Below are positions 42,001-49,716 of a stretch of 64,000 nucleotides of DNA, piece after piece. Every line of letters starts with the position of its first letter. The first letter of the stretch is position 1. Made by a program: the position numbers and the translations under genes. The notes below the pieces were generated by a model. The model was not told the DNA's origin, did not search any database, and worked only from the letters and a program-made list of their open reading frames with translations. This DNA is from Frateuria_A sp035944355 (GTDB lineage: Bacteria; Pseudomonadota; Gammaproteobacteria; Xanthomonadales; Rhodanobacteraceae). The stretch covers positions 62,001-126,000 of the forward strand of contig NZ_DASZBH010000014.1 of NCBI RefSeq assembly GCF_035944355.1, written 5' to 3'.

Positions 42001-43476
42001 TTACTGGACTTCGATCGAGGAAAGAGTGATCTGCTGGATCGCACCGCCGTCGGCGTACCAAAGCGTTGCCGCCGGACTGGTGCGGCCGATGCGCTGGGCG
42101 GCGGTCGCCGGCACGATCTGCAGGTACCAGCCCTTGGCGTAGATGACGTTGGACACGTCGGCGCCGATGGTCGCCTTGAGTTGGGCGATCTGGCTCTGCG
42201 AGAGGGCGACACCGGGGCGGATGGCGCCGAAGGCCACGGCCGCATTGACCGGATCCTGGATGGCCGCATCGACCATCGCGTAGCCCTGGGCGTTGTACGG
42301 AATCGAGCCGGCCGACAGCAGCAGGTTGACCAGCGCGCCCTGCAGGTTGGCGTTGAGCCAGATCTGGTTGACGTAGGAGTCGATCCACTTGTACTGGCCC
42401 GAAATGCTGCCGTTGGCGAACCAGTTCCAGTTGCTGGAGGCGTTGGCGTTGGCGCCGTAGTAGTTGTAGCCGTTGGCGACCAGCGCCTGCGCGTCGGTGA
42501 CGTTGGTCACGCTCGGGATCAGGCCGCTCTGCGACTGGAAGTCCAGCGTGATGCGGCCGTTGGGCTGGGTGAAGTTGATCGAGGCGATGACGCCCAGCAC
42601 GAAGGCCGCGTGGGTGAGGTCGCCGAAAATGCACACCGTGCCGCTGTCCTGCGCCTGCTGCACCGCATAGCCCCAGGTCGTGGTGCTGCCGATGACCTTG
42701 GCGTTGACGTCGGAGTCATAGCCGACGTAGGCGTAGCGGTTGGCCTGCAGGGCAGTCCACGCCGAAAAGGCGGTCTTGTCGGCGGTACTCGGCTCCCAGG
42801 TCGTGGTGAAGGCGGCCCAGTTCTGCGAGACCTGCAGTACGCCGGGCAGGAAAGTGCCGGGCGTCGCCGCATCGGCACCCCGCGACAGCACGGCCCCGGT
42901 GCCGGAGGCCAGTGCCAGCGAAACGGCCAGCGTGCCGGTGGCAAAGGCGATGGTGGAGGCCGCGCCGGTCGTAGTCGCGGTCAACACGAACGCATTGTGC
43001 TGCGCGTCCCAGCTCACCGCGAAGTTGGGCGAGGTGAAGGCCGCCTGGATCTTGGAGGCGGCATCGGAAAAGCTGGTGGCCGAGGTGAGGTTGATGCTGC
43101 TCGAGGTGGCCGGCGTACCGTTCACCGAAACCGTCAGCGTGCCGGACACCGCCTGCAGTTGCGCCAGCGTCAGCGTCAGCGCCGCGCCGCGCAGGTAGGC
43201 GGCCACCGCCGAGGGGTTGTACTGGGCGAACAGCAGCGTGCCAGGCAGGGCCTGGGCATTGTTCGGACCCTGGAAGTAGATCTGTGCCGCCTCGTACTCC
43301 GGGCCGGTCAGGCCGAAGAAGGCGCCGACGCTGGCCGCGCTGGCGAAGGCCTGCACCGTGCCGATGGGCACGTAGGGGCTCTGGGTGAGAATCAGGCCGT
43401 TGAGCGCCACGGCGCTCCCTGCGGCGGAAAGAACGCCAGGCACCACCTGGACGGTGTAGGAAGCCGGGATGGTCAT
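42001..43476 (-). CDS. Tail sheath protein (DUF3383)
   Basis: Protein of 491 residues. It opens MTIPASYTVQVVPGVLSAAG with IGTVQAFASAASVGAFFG, the N-terminal sheath pattern, and has the C-terminal domain IAQLKATIGADVSNVIYAKGWYLQI. DUF3383 is the contractile sheath of Bcep781/Pam3-like myophages. A variable central domain with Ig-like repeats (SSSINLTSATSFSDAASKI) is inserted. The ATG at 43476 is 25 bases after a hairpin with U-run. Confidence 0.9.
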   Translation of the reverse strand: MTIPASYTVQVVPGVLSAAGSAVALNGLILTQSPYVPIGTVQAFASAASVGAFFGLTGPEYEAAQIYFQGPNNAQALPGTLLFAQYNPSAVAAYLRGAALTLTLAQLQAVSGTLTVSVNGTPATSSSINLTSATSFSDAASKIQAAFTSPNFAVSWDAQHNAFVLTATTTGAASTIAFATGTLAVSLALASGTGAVLSRGADAATPGTFLPGVLQVSQNWAAFTTTWEPSTADKTAFSAWTALQANRYAYVGYDSDVNAKVIGSTTTWGYAVQQAQDSGTVCIFGDLTHAAFVLGVIASINFTQPNGRITLDFQSQSGLIPSVTNVTDAQALVANGYNYYGANANASSNWNWFANGSISGQYKWIDSYVNQIWLNANLQGALVNLLLSAGSIPYNAQGYAMVDAAIQDPVNAAVAFGAIRPGVALSQSQIAQLKATIGADVSNVIYAKGWYLQIVPATAAQRIGRTSPAATLWYADGGAIQQITLSSIEVQ

Positions 43477-43500
43477 GTCGTAGTGCTCCGAAGGCAAACG

Positions 43501-43521
43501 AAAAAGCCGCCCGCAGGCGGC
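43501..43521 (-). terminator. Leftward hairpin and U-tract before sheath gene
   Basis: GCCGCC (43506-43511) pairs with GGCGGC (43516-43521) around CGCA, and the minus-strand transcript then reads UUUUU (43505-43501). It lies between the neck gene and the sheath start codon, in the path of late transcription. Confidence 0.75.
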
Positions 43522-43544
43522 GCGTCAGGGCGACCGGAAGCCGG

Positions 43545-44075
43545 TCAGGTGGGAAAGCGTGCGTCGACGCTGGCCGGGGCGACCGTCAGCGCTGCAGCGA
43601 AGTCCTGCGGGGTGGAAACCACCGGGTTGAACTGGGCCGAAAACTCGACCGTCCAGCGGTTCTCGAACTGCTGCTCGGCGTTGATCAGCGTGGTCTGCTT
43701 GGGCTCGCCGGCATACAACGGCTGCATGTCCACGCCCGAGGCGGCGAACTGCTCGCAGGCGTAGTCGGTGCGGATCAGGGTCGCGACCGTGGCCGCGTGG
43801 TCCGCCGCGCTCGGGCCGTAAAAGTCGAGCTGGCAATCCCAGCGGCTGGAGCGGCCGTTGTTGCCGGTGCCGGGGTTGCTGCCCGGATCGGTGTAGGTGA
43901 CGCGGTTGGTCGACAGGCCCGTCACGAACAATGGCGTCATCGTGCAGAAGTCGCCCACGGGCATTGCTGCGCGGTTGCCCTGGGCCCTGATGACCTCGCC
44001 GGCGACAATGCCCAGCAGGAAGGCGCGCAGGGCCGTCAGCAGGGCCGATTCGGTGATGCTGATGGTCGCCGTCAT
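43545..44075 (-). CDS. LIC_12616-type neck protein
   Basis: Protein of 176 residues. TALRAFLLGIVAGEVIRAQGNRAAMPVGDFCTMTPL and SRWDCQLDFYGPSAADHAATVATLIRTDYAC correspond, in their conserved parts, to the LIC_12616 family of phage neck/tail-terminator proteins. It sits directly before the sheath, where the head-tail joining proteins are expected. ATG at 44075 overlaps the preceding gene's stop by four bases. Confidence 0.75.
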   Translation of the reverse strand: MTATISITESALLTALRAFLLGIVAGEVIRAQGNRAAMPVGDFCTMTPLFVTGLSTNRVTYTDPGSNPGTGNNGRSSRWDCQLDFYGPSAADHAATVATLIRTDYACEQFAASGVDMQPLYAGEPKQTTLINAEQQFENRWTVEFSAQFNPVVSTPQDFAAALTVAPASVDARFPT

Positions 44076-44443
44076 GGGGTCACCTGCAGGCAGAGGATGA
44101 CGCGACACCAGTCCGGCCACTGCTCCGGCACCGCCACCACCAGCCAGGTCTGGCCGGCGAACACAAACTTGTCGCCGCCCCTGGCCGTGCCCCGGTCGAC
44201 ACCGTAGATCGCGCCCGCCAGGTACACGCTGCAGAAGATGCCCTGCAGGTTGAGCCCATCGACGTGCTGCAGGTCCTTGAAGCTCATCTCCTGTTTCTGG
44301 ATCGCCACAGTCACCGGCGCGGCGTAGCCCGGCACGCGCGAGCCGTCGGGTGCCGTCGTGTAGCCGGTGGACGGGAACACCTGGGCGCTGATAAACGGGT
44401 TGACCGTGCCGACGGCGCCGGCGGCGATCCCATGAAGATTCAT
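44072..44443 (-). CDS. Head-tail joining protein (hypothetical)
   Basis: Protein of 123 residues, not recognised. PVTVAIQKQEMSFKDLQHVDGLN followed by GDKFVFAGQTWLVVAVPEQWPDW resembles small beta-sandwich adaptor proteins of phage necks. It overlaps both neighbours by four bases within a run of coupled head-tail genes, so a connector or stopper role is likely. Confidence 0.65.
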   Translation of the reverse strand: MNLHGIAAGAVGTVNPFISAQVFPSTGYTTAPDGSRVPGYAAPVTVAIQKQEMSFKDLQHVDGLNLQGIFCSVYLAGAIYGVDRGTARGGDKFVFAGQTWLVVAVPEQWPDWCRVILCLQVTP

Positions 44444-44901
44444 GCGCCGCCCGCCTTCTGGATGTCGTAGTCAACGCTGTTGAGCATGTGGCCGGTATCC
44501 ACCAGCGGCTTTTCGAAGCCCTTGGCGGCGATCGTGGCGGCCGCAAGGGCCGGCGCGTCCAGCTGGCGGATGGAGGCCTGAAGCTGGCCGCGAATGCCCT
44601 CCCCCATGCGCCCGAAGGCCACGTCAAGGTTGCAGTCGGCCGCCTTGAGCACCTTGGCCATGCTGGCGCCCCACCCCGGCGACTTCTCCGCGATCATGCG
44701 ACGGAAGAACGGGCGCGGCGGCTGGTTGTTCGCCGGATTGCCGTATTCGTTGATCGCGGCGATGTAGGCCACCGGTGTGCCATCGGGGTAGGTGGCGTTC
44801 TCCAGGAAACCCAGGCGCAGCAACTCGCCCTTGCCGACCTTCTGGCGGACCTCCTCGAGCTTGGCGCGCAGACCCTCGCCACCGGACAGGCCGATCTTCA
44901 T
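44440..44901 (-). CDS. Neck/tail completion protein (HK97 gp10-like position)
   Basis: Protein of 153 residues. AAINEYGNPANNQPPRPFFRRMIAEKSPGW and KPLVDTGHMLNSVDY contain the motifs (NEYG, PPRPFFR, DTGHML) typical of phage tail completion and virion morphogenesis proteins. Coupled by four-base overlaps to the DUF4054 gene and to the next neck gene. Confidence 0.8.
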   Translation of the reverse strand: MKIGLSGGEGLRAKLEEVRQKVGKGELLRLGFLENATYPDGTPVAYIAAINEYGNPANNQPPRPFFRRMIAEKSPGWGASMAKVLKAADCNLDVAFGRMGEGIRGQLQASIRQLDAPALAAATIAAKGFEKPLVDTGHMLNSVDYDIQKAGGA

Positions 44902-45344
44902 TGCTGGTCCCAGCCAGAGCCGCCGCGGTAGCCGCCGGGCCGTGAGGAGCCGGGTACGTACTGCATCGTCCGGTAGGCCGCAGTGGCTTGCCAGTAGCTG
45001 GCGCCGTACTTGGTCTGCATGAACCAGGCGGCCGTGCCGGGCACGCCATCCATGGCGGTCGCGACCGTCACCGACCCTTCAGTCGCGGTGGCGATGCGGC
45101 CCACCAGCGGCGAGGCCGCCTGCCCGTTCACGCCGGCATTGATCGCCGCGATATGGGCGACCAGCATGTTGAGCAGCACGGACCGCTGCTCGATCTGCTG
45201 AACACGACTGGCCTCGGTGTTGTCCAGGTAGACCATCGCCGCTTCGTCAAAGTACGCCTGCAGCAGCGGCGCGCTGACGCTGGCGAACTCCGGGTAGCGA
45301 ACGAGGAAGGCTGCCGGATCGAACACCACGACGCCGGTGGTCAT
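44898..45344 (-). CDS. DUF4054 head-tail connector protein
   Basis: Protein of 148 residues. FLVRYPEFASVSAPLLQAYFDEAAMVYLDN and the helical LLNMLVAHIAAIN are the core of DUF4054, the connector family of Bcep781-type phages. The C-terminus (FMQTKYGASYWQATAAYRTMQYVPG) is also typical. It overlaps its upstream neighbour by one base. Confidence 0.85.
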   Translation of the reverse strand: MTTGVVVFDPAAFLVRYPEFASVSAPLLQAYFDEAAMVYLDNTEASRVQQIEQRSVLLNMLVAHIAAINAGVNGQAASPLVGRIATATEGSVTVATAMDGVPGTAAWFMQTKYGASYWQATAAYRTMQYVPGSSRPGGYRGGSGWDQQ

Positions 45345-45685
45345 CAGTCGGTCTCTTCGGTCTTGCCTTCGTACGCCTCGGCGCTGACGCCGGCCGCGGG
45401 CTTGGCGAGATCCAGCGGCTCCAGGCCGGTCTTGATCTCGGCCTGCTCCTTCGCCCGCGATTCGGCCGCGTTGGCCTTGTCCTGGGCAAAGATCAAGCCG
45501 TGCTTGAGCGGCCCGAACTGGGCATATTCGGTCGACCAGGCGTCGAAAAACTCCTTGTCGACCTGAGTCAGGCCATAGCCGCCCACGATGCGGGAGCTGT
45601 TGGCGCCGGCGAGGGTGATGGACTTGCCGCCGGTGCGGATGATCAGGCCGTGCGGAAGCTTGCAGCCAACGGTAATGGTTGCCAT
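45344..45685 (-). CDS. Hypothetical virion-region protein (113 residues)
   Basis: Not recognised by function. MATITVGCKLPHGLIIRTGG and FDAWSTEYAQFGPLKHGLIFAQ recur in phages of this type between the major capsid and connector genes. It may be a head decoration or a packaging accessory. AAGGAA lies about seven bases before the ATG at 45685. Tandem hairpins separate it from the capsid gene. Confidence 0.65.
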   Translation of the reverse strand: MATITVGCKLPHGLIIRTGGKSITLAGANSSRIVGGYGLTQVDKEFFDAWSTEYAQFGPLKHGLIFAQDKANAAESRAKEQAEIKTGLEPLDLAKPAAGVSAEAYEGKTEETD

Positions 45686-45707
45686 GAGTGCGTTCCTTGA
45701 AAGAATG

Positions 45708-45748
45708 GCCCGCCTTGCGGCGGGCACAAAAAAACCCGCTTGCGCGGG
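45708..45748 (-). terminator. Tandem leftward hairpins after major capsid gene
   Basis: On the minus strand, CCCGC/GCGGG (45735-45748, TTGC-type loop) is followed by seven U (45734-45728), then by a second stem GCCCGCC/GGCGGGC (45708-45725). The pair lies between the capsid stop and the next start at 45685. It would end part of the transcription after the most abundant late gene. Confidence 0.85.
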
Positions 45749-45774
45749 CTCTGGGGTGGTGCTGGCGCTTTGCG

Positions 45775-46818
45775 TCAGATGCCGTACATCGAGCCGATGG
45801 CCACGGGCCGGCGGATGATCGAACCCCACGAACCGGCGGACTTCTTCTGCTTGTAGCTGGAGAGGTCCACGAACACCGGGTGGGCGCGCATCTTCTCGGT
45901 GAAGCCGACGAAGGCCGTCTTCTGGCCGTCGATCTCGTCCACGATCAGCTGCATCAGTTCGGTGCTGCCCGTACCGGCCGCCGAGTACTCCACCGCCGAG
46001 ACCACCCGCAGGTTCGGGAAGTTCTTCTTCAGCTGGTCGTACACGTTGACGTTGTACTGGTTGGTCTTGGTGAGGTTGACCTCGCTCTCGGGGGAGAGCG
46101 CCAGCGTCATCTTCGCGTCGCGCTCGAGCTGGCCCTTGAGCTGGCTCACCACCTGCTGGTAGAGCAGCTGGATGTCGCCGTAGATAGCCGCGCCATCCTT
46201 GGTCGACCAGATGGTGCCACTGCCGGTGCCGGTCGCTGCCGGGGTGATGCCGGCCGGCAGCGACGGATCGTTCAGGAGGCCGTAGTTCTGCAGGCCGGCC
46301 ACGCCGAAGAACGCGATCTTGTTCGCCGCCTTGTTGATGGTCAGCGCCGAGGCGATGTTGAGGTTCTGGGCGAAATCGATCTTCGCCTCGCCCGCGATCT
46401 CCATCTCGCGCTCACCCCAGCGGGTGACCGTCTGGAAGTGGTAGCTCTGGCGCGGCACCCAGTTGATGTTCGCCGAACTCTGGCCGTTGTTGCTGTAGTC
46501 GCCGTAGCTGGACACCTCGCCGGTGGACTCGACCACCTGGAACTGCGAGGTCAGGGTCGTCCAATCGCCCTTCTTCGCCTCGCCGATGATCTCGACGGCC
46601 TTCATCGGCGACACCAGCACGCGGATCACTTCCGGATCCAGGTAGTTGGCGAGGAACGCCGGGATGCCGGCGTTGCTGACCGTGATCAGCCCGGGCTGGG
46701 CGTCCATGGCCAGGTTGATGTCGTGGGCGAGCTCGCGCGGCACGTAGCCCCGGAAATCGCCCAGTTCGATGCCGCGGGCGCGCAGCTCGCGGACTTCCTG
46801 ATGGATGTTGATCGGCAT
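45775..46818 (-). CDS. Major capsid protein (DUF2184)
   Basis: Protein of 347 residues. The DUF2184 family comprises HK97-fold major capsid proteins of Bcep781-like phages. Conserved parts are PGLITVSNAGIPAFLANYLDPEV, the central VPRQSYHFQTVTRWGEREMEIAG, and the end AGSWGSIIRRPVAIGSMYGI. No delta domain is visible; scaffolding may come from the DUF2213 protein. The ATG at 46818 is the first after the cement gene. Confidence 0.92.
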   Translation of the reverse strand: MPINIHQEVRELRARGIELGDFRGYVPRELAHDINLAMDAQPGLITVSNAGIPAFLANYLDPEVIRVLVSPMKAVEIIGEAKKGDWTTLTSQFQVVESTGEVSSYGDYSNNGQSSANINWVPRQSYHFQTVTRWGEREMEIAGEAKIDFAQNLNIASALTINKAANKIAFFGVAGLQNYGLLNDPSLPAGITPAATGTGSGTIWSTKDGAAIYGDIQLLYQQVVSQLKGQLERDAKMTLALSPESEVNLTKTNQYNVNVYDQLKKNFPNLRVVSAVEYSAAGTGSTELMQLIVDEIDGQKTAFVGFTEKMRAHPVFVDLSSYKQKKSAGSWGSIIRRPVAIGSMYGI

Positions 46819-46823
46819 GGTCG

Positions 46824-47303
46824 TTAGTTCCAGGTGGTGATCTTGATCAGATCGTTGGCGGCGGCGGCGGAACCGACGAACCATTTGGTCTCGGTATAGC
46901 CGGCGATGGTCGCGCCCGCGGCGCCGGTCTTGATGGTGCCGTCGGTGTTGCCGGCGAATACCTTCTGGCCGACCGTGGCGGTGGTCAGCGTTTGCGCCCA
47001 GAAGTCGCCGGCGGACATCAGCGTGACCGGCTGGCCGGCCGGGATGTTCATGGACGCCGAGGCCAGCCACGTGGTGATCAGCGCCTGCATGTCGCGATGG
47101 ACGAAGCCGGTGGGCGCGCCGCTGCCGGCGTTGGTCACCAGGCCATTGGCATCGACCCAGCCGAACACGCCGACGTTGCAGCCGCCGGTGCCGGCGACGA
47201 AGGTGCCCGGGCCGGCGAGAACGCTGGCGTTGGGGTTGGCCGACGCGAAATCACCCGCGACAGCGGGGTTCGGATCGGTGTGGACTGCGGTCTGGAACGG
47301 CAT
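46824..47303 (-). CDS. Capsid cement/decoration protein (gp24-like)
   Basis: Protein of 159 residues. GGCNVGVFGWVDANGLVTNAGSGAPTGFVHRDMQALIT contains the pattern (GVFGW, TGFVHR) of the structural cement protein family that accompanies DUF2184 capsids. Beta-rich, without membrane segments. It lies between the protease/scaffold gene and the capsid gene. Confidence 0.82.
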   Translation of the reverse strand: MPFQTAVHTDPNPAVAGDFASANPNASVLAGPGTFVAGTGGCNVGVFGWVDANGLVTNAGSGAPTGFVHRDMQALITTWLASASMNIPAGQPVTLMSAGDFWAQTLTTATVGQKVFAGNTDGTIKTGAAGATIAGYTETKWFVGSAAAANDLIKITTWN

Positions 47304-47306
47304 GGG

Positions 47307-48596
47307 TCAGGCCCTCTCGATCTTGGTGGCGGTGGGGAAGCGCGCGGCGAAGTCCGCTGACGCCGCGGCATCCATGGCGACGCGCGGCGTCGGCGTGGCG
47401 GCCTTGCGCTCGGTGGCGAGCTTGACCAGCGCCGGCAGCGCGGAGACGTGGATGTCCTTGTGCTCGACGCCAGCCTGGTCCAGGGCGAAGCGGTAGACGG
47501 CCTCGGCGCTGTCCATGGCGGCCACGGCGCCCACCAGCGGACGGACGGCTTCCTCGGCCTGGCGGATGGCCTGGAACTCGCGCAGCGCGTCATCACGGCC
47601 GCCCTTGCGAGCCGCAGCGATGGCGGCGTCATTGGCAGCCTTGCTGTCCTTCTTGGCCTTTTCCTCGTCTTCGTCGTCGTCAGCCTTCTTGTCCTCCTTG
47701 CCTTCGTCCTTCGCCTTGTCCTTGGCTTTTTCCTTGGCCTCGCGAGCCTTCTTTTCTTCCTCGGTCTCGTCCTCGTCGCCCGCCTGGTCGTCGTCCTTAT
47801 CCTCGTCGGCCTCGTCGGCGGCGAGCTTCAGCACGGCGGTGAGCTTGGCGGTGTCGATCTCGGCGTCCTTGAACACCGACTTGATGTCCATCGCGACGAA
47901 CTCGGGCTTCTTGTTGCCCTTGACGATGGCTTTCAGCTGGGGGATGGCGCCATCCTGAGCCAGGATCGGCCGCAGGTAGGCACCGGCGGCCGCGCGCATG
48001 GCGACGGCCCGGTTGCTCTTCTTCATGGAAGTGAACTCCGTGGGTAGTGAATCGCCGACGGCAACGTCGGCACCTGCGCGCCCGATCTCGACCAGGGCGA
48101 CGTGATTCCCGACGATCTCGGTCATGCGGCCGTCGTAAGGCACGCCGTCGAACTCGCCGGGGGTCATGTCGGCGACGTAGCGATACGACGACGACAGCTC
48201 TCTCTGCTCGCCGGTCTCGATGCCGGCGATCGCTGACGCATCCCAGATGCAAAGGGAGTTGGTCAGGTAGGGTGGGGTGAAGGTGGCATCGCTGCCGGTG
48301 CAGCCGACCACGACCTCCTTTTTGGGGTCCGCCGCGCTGACGGGCGTGTGCACGTAGAGCAGCTGGATGTTGTTGAAGCTCGGCGCGGCCTTGGCCAACT
48401 CGACCGGGTCGCGCAGCAGTTGGTAGACGCGGTCCGGTTGCAACCCCAGCGCCTCACTGTTGGGGATCTCGCGGCCGTAGTACGGGCACACGTTGGCCTT
48501 GCTGATCGGGCTGATCTCGATGTGCAGCCGTCCGTCCTGATCGACGCGGCGCACGGTAGCCCGGTCCAGCGCCAGTCGGTCTGGATTGGTGGTCAT
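47307..48596 (-). CDS. DUF2213 prohead protein with long charged scaffold-like region
   Basis: Protein of 429 residues. Residues 1-190 are the DUF2213 domain, with GNHVALVEIGRAGADVAV near 163-180 as in prohead protease relatives. Residues 261-318 are almost purely Asp, Glu, Lys and Ala (DEDKDDDQAGDEDETEEE and so on), a flexible coiled region of the kind seen in scaffolds. The C-terminus (330-429) is helical and could bind capsid. It is read as a protease-scaffold fusion. The ATG at 48596 (MTTNPDRL) is chosen; the codons before it lie in a hairpin leader. Confidence 0.85.
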   Translation of the reverse strand: MTTNPDRLALDRATVRRVDQDGRLHIEISPISKANVCPYYGREIPNSEALGLQPDRVYQLLRDPVELAKAAPSFNNIQLLYVHTPVSAADPKKEVVVGCTGSDATFTPPYLTNSLCIWDASAIAGIETGEQRELSSSYRYVADMTPGEFDGVPYDGRMTEIVGNHVALVEIGRAGADVAVGDSLPTEFTSMKKSNRAVAMRAAAGAYLRPILAQDGAIPQLKAIVKGNKKPEFVAMDIKSVFKDAEIDTAKLTAVLKLAADEADEDKDDDQAGDEDETEEEKKAREAKEKAKDKAKDEGKEDKKADDDEDEEKAKKDSKAANDAAIAAARKGGRDDALREFQAIRQAEEAVRPLVGAVAAMDSAEAVYRFALDQAGVEHKDIHVSALPALVKLATERKAATPTPRVAMDAAASADFAARFPTATKIERA

Positions 48597-48614
48597 CGCG
48601 TGGTCCCATGCAAT

Positions 48615-48640
48615 AAAAAAAGCCCGCACTAGGCGGGCTT
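48615..48640 (-). terminator. Leftward hairpin and U-tract before DUF2213 gene
   Basis: GCCCGC (48622-48627) pairs with GCGGGC (48633-48638), flanked by A and T runs; seven U follow on the minus strand (48621-48615). It is symmetrical enough to act on both strands and ends 19 bases before the start codon of the next late gene. Confidence 0.82.
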
Positions 48641-48663
48641 TGTGGTTTGTTGCTGATCATTAT

Positions 48664-48891
48664 TTACGACGGCGAAACTTTCTCACACACCGCCCAACTT
48701 TGTATGTTTCCACCATTAACTCGCGTCTCGACATGCACGAGTCGGAATCCGTCGTCCTTCATTTTCTGCAAATCATGGATCGTTATTGGGCGACCAGGCT
48801 CGACGCGGAAGTAAGCGAAGTCCTTTGTTTCTTCGATGATGGTGTAAGGAACTACAGCTTCACTCGATGGCTTAGATTTTCCCCACATCAT
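48664..48891 (-). CDS. Hypothetical small phage protein (75 residues)
   Basis: Not recognised. IIEETKDFAYFRVEPGRPITIHDLQKMKDDGFRLVHVETRVNGG (seen in parts) suggests a small alpha/beta fold. The DNA here is less GC-rich than the flanking late genes. It sits between the minor head gene and the DUF2213 gene and may be a late insertion. No signal peptide. Confidence 0.6.
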   Translation of the reverse strand: MMWGKSKPSSEAVVPYTIIEETKDFAYFRVEPGRPITIHDLQKMKDDGFRLVHVETRVNGGNIQSWAVCEKVSPS

Positions 48892-48927
48892 CTGACTCCG
48901 ACGAAATCGTTACCCGGCATAATACGC

Positions 48928-49716
48928 CTACGCGTCGAAGCCGGGAATGACCGGCGCCCAGGTACAGCGGCAGTTGATCTCCTCGCCCGGCATCACCCAC
49001 TTGCCGTCGAGGAACAGGCCCTTGGCCAGCTCGAAGGTGGTCCCGCTGGCCTTCAGGTGCGCCGGCCGCGGGTGCTTGCCGCCGAGGGAGTGCTTCCAGA
49101 CTCCCTCGGTGATGCCCAGGGCCTTCTGGCGCGCGGCGGTGAGCGTGCTGGTGGCCTTGTTGTTCTGGTCGCGAGCGATCAGCGCCGCGCGCCGCCGAGT
49201 CACGCCATAGCGTGCTTCCAGCTCCTTCGTCAGCGTGCCCAGGTCGCGCCCGCGCGCCACCGAGCGCATCACCAGCCCCTCGACCTCCGTCAGGTGCTGT
49301 TCGGCGATGGACTTGATCAGGCCCACCTGCTCGCCGATGACCGCCTGGTAGGCGTTCTGCATGTCGGTGGTCATGGTGAACTTGACCGTGAAGCCCTCGC
49401 CCTTCACCCCGGCCCGCAGCCCGGCATCGGCATGGGAGAGCACGCGCTCGGCGATGCGTCGGCTGAGCGAGTCCGCCAGCTTGTCGAACACCCATTGCCA
49501 GCGGTGTGCGAGCTTGCGCAGCGAGCCGCGCATCGCCAGCGTGGCGCCGCCATCGGCATCCATCGCCAAGCCCTGCGCCTTGTATTCGGCGCTGAGCCAG
49601 TACACCAGCGACTGGTGCATCTCGCGGATGTGCTTGTCCAGTTGGCGCCGGTACCACGCCTGCAGCCCTGCGTTCGGGCGCACCGGGCGCAGGGTCTTAG
49701 GCTTTGGGCTGGGCAC
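48928..49716 (-). CDS. Phage minor head protein (SPP1 gp7/Mu F type)
   Basis: Protein of 262 residues. The C-terminal part holds the family core: ARDQNNKATSTLTAARQKALGI, VWKHSLGGKHPRPAHLKASG and the final PGEEINCRCTWAPV, which is the conserved NCRC motif. These proteins sit at the portal and help DNA ejection. GTG start at 49716, with a 20-base overlap with the portal gene. Confidence 0.9.
   Translation of the reverse strand: MPSPKPKTLRPVRPNAGLQAWYRRQLDKHIREMHQSLVYWLSAEYKAQGLAMDADGGATLAMRGSLRKLAHRWQWVFDKLADSLSRRIAERVLSHADAGLRAGVKGEGFTVKFTMTTDMQNAYQAVIGEQVGLIKSIAEQHLTEVEGLVMRSVARGRDLGTLTKELEARYGVTRRRAALIARDQNNKATSTLTAARQKALGITEGVWKHSLGGKHPRPAHLKASGTTFELAKGLFLDGKWVMPGEEINCRCTWAPVIPGFDA

Noticed and set aside
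41941..43764. Plus-strand open frame of 607 codons opposite the sheath gene
   Set aside because: Antisense to the DUF3383 sheath gene; Gly/Arg/Val-rich without motifs.
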